The translations under genes and the position numbers were made by a program. Positions 37,701-40,170 of a stretch of 40,170 nucleotides of DNA are shown here, one piece after another. The notes beneath the pieces are model-generated. The model was given only the letters and a program-made list of their open reading frames with translations, did not search any database and was not told the origin of the DNA. Source of the stretch: Anaerolineae bacterium (lineage in GTDB: Bacteria; Chloroflexota; Anaerolineae; B4-G1; SLSP01); assembly GCA_016931185.1 (NCBI GenBank), contig JAFGFI010000239.1, positions 1-40,170 of the forward strand, given 5' to 3'. How positions within the stretch are numbered: position 1 is the first letter of the stretch; the number at the start of each line of letters is the position of its first letter.

Positions 37701-38754
37701 AGGAAATTGTATTGGAATTTGATGAGGTTGTTAAGCGCATACCTGTAGCCCGGTTTGAGCGCAGGGTGTTTCGTGTTAATGTGTTGTTAGCGGCATTATA
37801 GAGACTGACCCCATCATAGAAGTCGGTGATGGTACAGTTTTTGACTGTGTTTCCTGATTGGTTGGCAATGTAAACGCCCGCATCCGTACCTGAATCATTC
37901 CCGTCAATGGTGTGCCCGTTGCAGTCAAACTCAATGTTGTTCGCGCCGAACGTAATGCAGGTATCCGTGGCGTTGGCAATATCGGCATTTAGCATCACTT
38001 TTGTAAACAATCCATTGAGCTTGTTGGTGCAATCTCCACAATTGTTACAAGTGGTGGTGCCCGAACACATATAGGTACAGCCGGTAGTACCTGCATCATT
38101 CCATCCATCGGGCACATCACAGGTGTTATTGTCGCCACCGTTCCCCGTACTCGTTGTTTCTATCTTCAAGTCAGTGACCGAGTTATTGCACACAATATTG
38201 GTATTGATGGCATTGCTGCTTGAATTAGAGAGATGGATACCGGTGTAATTGTCATTGGCAACATTATTTTCTAAAGTGCTGCCAGTTGCATAGCTGAGTT
38301 CGATACCGACACCGTTGGAGGTCAGTGTATTATTGCTGAGGGTGTGGTTGGTTACATCTGCAATGTAGATACCCCGACTGAAGTCAGAGACCGTGCAATT
38401 CTGAATTGTATTGTTGTCGCCGTGGAGCATCGCAATCCCACTTTCTGGGTCAATGGCTATATCATCGCCGTCGATTGTGTGGCCGTCACAGTCAAAGGTG
38501 ACATCACTTTCTCCTAAAATTAGACTAATACATGCTCCACCATAATTAGTGATGTCATTGGTGAGGGTGACAATATCATAATTACCACTGGCTAACTTGG
38601 TATTACAATCCTCACACGAGGTGCAGGTGGTAGCGTTTGGGGCGGTTATAAGCTGTGGTGTATCTGCTACAGGCGCACCTATCCCTTGTGTCTCTGGATA
38701 AAAGATTGCGACAAGCGCGAGCAGTGCTAAGATCATCCATGTCTTTACTTTCAT
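34777..38754 (-). CDS. Large secreted beta-helix protein with transglutaminase-like domain
   Basis: A 1325-residue exported protein. A signal peptide covers residues 1-26 (MKVKTWMILALLALVAIFYP). Three right-handed beta-helix blocks follow the pattern FDCDGHTIDG, then NCTVSDFSRGIYI and similar repeats: about 80-200, 255-410 and 1120-1290. Each ends with DNNTCDVP..WNDTG..GC, and the first two begin with a Cys-rich SCEDC/CGDC knot. A transglutaminase-like domain (about 640-760) has a plausible C699-H728-D745 triad. A beta-sandwich (850-965) and calcium-binding thrombospondin-type-3-like repeats (DTDGDSVTDGQDACP, DNCPDVYNPDQRDTDTDGTGD) follow. The C-terminus LYLPLILKN is a recurring ending in Chloroflexota secreted proteins. 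AAGGAGGG precedes the ATG. Confidence 0.85.
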   Translation of the reverse strand: MKVKTWMILALLALVAIFYPETQGIGAPVADTPQLITAPNATTCTSCEDCNTKLASGNYDIVTLTNDITNYGGACISLILGESDVTFDCDGHTIDGDDIAIDPESGIAMLHGDNNTIQNCTVSDFSRGIYIADVTNHTLSNNTLTSNGVGIELSYATGSTLENNVANDNYTGIHLSNSSSNAINTNIVCNNSVTDLKIETTSTGNGGDNNTCDVPDGWNDAGTTGCTYMCSGTTTCNNCGDCTNKLNGLFTKVMLNADIANATDTCITFGANNIEFDCNGHTIDGNDSGTDAGVYIANQSGNTVKNCTITDFYDGVSLYNAANNTLTRNTLRSNRATGMRLTTSSNSNTISWNTISENNTSSAWGLYLYNSSSNDIYANTMQCNDYGIKFDNVDNNNISLNTVCSTHGTDFDLLSSSTGNSGISNHCDAPGAWNDTGHTGCTAPCNSDRCATCSDNIQNGDETDVDCGGTYCPECAACTGEPTTQYAPGDTNCNNAWPTNEGPELDINTESDSCELIEVCNPDLDYIVEDALTCCEYTDYNTRLTGARSSGKIAACDYAHTQAYHNNFSSYFNTTTLKQCMAYYTIQSFGANAVYMQGYFHGEWCCYDSDKICPSGCSRFHVDPTAWEMGTSASCAGSGGETPDFQMGGHRCEYIDAWIFGDYGKHGYWHSDTNWQSNSDSVVDVPAHASINRLSTGTCVDYAIAVATALRKMGYSKDDVLGVDGDGHNYNLVRFPGDTKWYYVDTTGNTAGGVQMSPSTGYNYCGKLDDGCYNDVYSESRGHCPSNSMIHGCESTVRTPQSTEMDYEPLQKLSNTASCTRTPNAVTGPECTELNPCPITSTVESEDPGPLQEIAVRKLFNRSQITLGEAVSVTLEIENGEGTPIDVAVREYFRPDFTYNLEALTGAYENLTFQYHDWVLNIPAGTTEILNFTATPKSLGDYAFFATSVSSEGNTYKSSTPIVSVVCAANGTCDAGESTFTCTKDCASGSQDGVCDMVSDDKNDPDCEYGLDPDFNPTEDTDGDSVTDGQDACPLTSKEDIESGYVNTEGCACSQMLCADEDPATVDRCDITAAACQHLPDDDQDEKPNAEDNCPDVYNPDQRDTDTDGTGDMCEIAPVSADITLDPGTYTISVPEGEAAVKVTTSDITLDCNGATLNGTGTGYGIYVPDSLSNITIQNCTVTNYRYGIYINGASNIVLTGNTLRANQYGIVLGATDTNTVTHNTASTNQEAGIYVEGTTGNTIADNTFNSNGNLGIFLHTSPNNIISNNQICHNTSADINVYDSTSVGDDNTCDVPGEWNDTGETGCSTSCTGYNLYLPLILKN

Positions 38755-38899
38755 TTCATCCCTCCTTGGGCTATACTAAAGAAAACACAATAGCGAGCTA
38801 ACCGGATTTGGCATTGCGTAAGATTTAAGGGGAAGAAAGGTGTAATTTCATTTACGCAGTTGAACGCATACATGACGTTGGATACATTCTGCTATCTTT

Positions 38900-38928
38900 A
38901 GCTTACCAGAATTTTAGGCTAGTGTCAA
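38900..38928 (-). promoter_or_regulatory. Candidate promoter of the surface-protein gene
   Basis: On the minus strand TTGACA (38928-38923) is followed after 17 bp by TAAGCT (38905-38900). The -35 is perfect; the -10 is weak (3/6). Confidence 0.35.
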
Positions 38929-38944
38929 TATGTGCCTAAGCCGT

Positions 38945-39085
38945 GGGGTATACGACAGGAAATGGGAGAAAGTCAAAACGTAGTCTTGTTAATGCCCCTA
39001 TGTAGCCGCGACATCCTTATCGCGCACCCAGATACGCGACAAGGATGTCGCGGCTACAGCTCCCCCATAATTTGTCCTATACCCC
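38945..39085. repeat. Nested inverted-repeat element upstream of alpha-mannosidase
   Basis: The outer ends GGGGTATACGACA (38945) and TGTCCTATACCCC (39073-39085) match with one difference. Inside, 39001-39024 and 39035-39058 form a 24-bp stem with one mismatch (core GCCGCGACATCCTT). There is no transposase. The remaining parts of the 584-bp gap (38755-39338) hold the promoter above and otherwise nothing I can assign. Confidence 0.65.
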
Positions 39086-39338
39086 TAGCCGTGCTAAGCC
39101 ATCTTAATGGTATTTGCTATTTTCGAGTGATCTGGCATTATTATCCAGGGTGACCAAATCCAATCTGCCGGTGGGAGGTGGCATATTGTTTTGCGCGGAG
39201 CGACAAGCTCGGATGATTAGATGGATAAAACTTGATGTTAGTCCGCAATAGGCGGGGTGAAACCGCGATTCCCAAATCGCGTTCTTGCTGTCTTTTCTTA
39301 TTCACAGTTTAGTATCAAGAAATCTAAAGGGGCAAAAA

Positions 39339-40170
39339 ATGACAGATCGCACACTGACGTTCGTTTCACACACACACTGGGACCGCGAGTGGTACCAACC
39401 GTTCGAAGAATATCGTATTCGCCTGGTGCAACTGGTGGATAAACTCCTGCACATTTTGGACACTGACTCGGAGTATAAATACTTTATGCTCGATGGGCAG
39501 ACCAGTGTGCTGGAAGACTACCTGGCAATCCGCCCGGAAAATCGTGCTAAACTAGAAACCTATATTAAAGCAGGTCGCGTGTTGATCGGCCCCTGGCACA
39601 TCTTGCCGGATGAATTTCTCGTCTCAGGAGAATCCACGATCCGCAATTTGTTGACCGGCGCGGCAGTTTGTGCTGACTTTGGCAAGCGAATGGACGTGGG
39701 CTATATCCCCGATCCCTTCGGGCACATTGCGCAGTTACCACAACTGCTGCGTGGCTTCGATATTGAGACTGCCGCGTTCTGGCGTGGCGTAGGCCCTGCA
39801 CCCAATGAGTTCATGTGGGCCGCGCCCGACGGCAGTGAGGTGTTGGTGCTGTATCTGCCTCACGGTTACGGGAACGCTGCCCACATGCCTTCTGATGAGG
39901 CGCGTTTTATCAAGCGAACGGAGCAGATGGTTGAAGCGTTAGCCGCCACCGCGACTACACCGCACCTCCTGGCGATGAACGGCACCGACCACGTGGAGCC
40001 GCAACCTGAATTGCCGCGCTTGCTCAAGGTTACCGGTGCCGCGTTGGAGACGGCAGATGTGCGTCACGGGACGTTGCCGCAGTTTGTGGCCGCCGTGCGC
40101 GAGGCTAATCCCACATTGGAGACCCGCGTTGGCGAAATGCGCAATTCTTCGCGCGCCCCCCTGCTTCCAG
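39339..40170 (+). CDS. GH38 alpha-mannosidase, 3' end cut by window
   Basis: The frame runs from ATG at 39339 to the window end (277 codons). The N-terminal metal-binding motif HTHWDREWYQPFEEYR (H11, H13, D15) is diagnostic of GH38, and the nucleophile region is GYIPDPFGHIAQLPQLL with D125. Further matches are GPWHILPDEFLVSGES and FWRGVGP. It should release alpha-linked mannose from glycans using a zinc or related divalent metal. AAAGGGG precedes the start. Together with the glycosidase-like genes at the left edge it indicates glycan use, though they are not adjacent. Confidence 0.93.
   Translation, partial: MTDRTLTFVSHTHWDREWYQPFEEYRIRLVQLVDKLLHILDTDSEYKYFMLDGQTSVLEDYLAIRPENRAKLETYIKAGRVLIGPWHILPDEFLVSGESTIRNLLTGAAVCADFGKRMDVGYIPDPFGHIAQLPQLLRGFDIETAAFWRGVGPAPNEFMWAAPDGSEVLVLYLPHGYGNAAHMPSDEARFIKRTEQMVEALAATATTPHLLAMNGTDHVEPQPELPRLLKVTGAALETADVRHGTLPQFVAAVREANPTLETRVGEMRNSSRAPLLP

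Noticed and set aside
38945..39085. Insertion sequence
   Set aside because: Inverted ends are present but there is no transposase reading frame; described as a non-coding element instead.
1..40170. tRNA, rRNA or prophage genes
   Set aside because: No conserved T-loop motif, rRNA segment, integrase or phage structural gene was seen in either strand.

Overview
The window reads as a piece of a moderately GC-rich, probably anaerobic or facultative member of the Chloroflexota (Anaerolineae-like). The evidence is indirect: no rRNA or tRNA gene is present. It consists of a secreted beta-helix protein ending in LYLPLILKN (a C-terminal ending common in Chloroflexota surface proteins), a tungsten/molybdenum aldehyde:ferredoxin oxidoreductase under a Moco/Tuco-type riboswitch, two Fe-S DinG helicases, and intergenic DNA full of 7- and 8-bp short tandem repeats and long palindromes. 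Nearly every gene has a clear Shine-Dalgarno site.

Layout. 1-5835: two related glycoside-hydrolase-like proteins (the first cut by the window edge) and a zinc-dependent medium-chain dehydrogenase, probably a sugar-catabolic cluster. 5935-7281: a metallo-beta-lactamase/double-rhodanese sulfur enzyme. 7416-10334: DnaQ-DinG fusion helicase. 10466-12755: overlapping plsX-fabF lipid genes. 12878-14889: a NERD-like membrane protein, a NUDIX hydrolase and a GNAT acetyltransferase. 14990-17524: an OmpR-type two-component system followed by a 50-residue microprotein; both transcription units carry direct repeats at exact 11-bp spacing placed identically relative to a -10 box. 17642-18223: DJ-1/PfpI protein. 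18224-21355: promoter, riboswitch with terminator, AOR gene and two MoaD/ThiS-like small proteins. 21453-23678: second DinG helicase. 23748-28082: an ECF sigma factor and a very unusual 1211-residue partner that joins an anti-sigma zinc finger to an alpha-2-macroglobulin-like ectodomain and a polytopic membrane domain. 28177-33966 (minus strand): homocysteine methyltransferase-like protein, TPR membrane protein, TPR-AAA ATPase, alpha/beta hydrolase and nitroreductase. 34185-34697: a divergent second nitroreductase. 34777-38754 (minus): a 1325-residue secreted beta-helix/transglutaminase-like protein. 39339-end: the start of a GH38 alpha-mannosidase.

The most promising candidate for an undescribed system is the sigma/alpha-2-macroglobulin pair at 23748-28082: it looks like a one-protein envelope sensor whose extracellular macroglobulin scaffold is wired through the membrane to a sigma-binding zinc finger, and it lacks the thioester domain. 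Second is the two-component regulon with 11-bp phased repeats that also controls a microprotein whose ribosome binding site sits in a hairpin. Third is the repeat landscape: RTA-loop palindromes, nested inverted repeats, and heptad/octad repeats that have invaded coding sequences. All identifications come from reading motifs; no database search was run.
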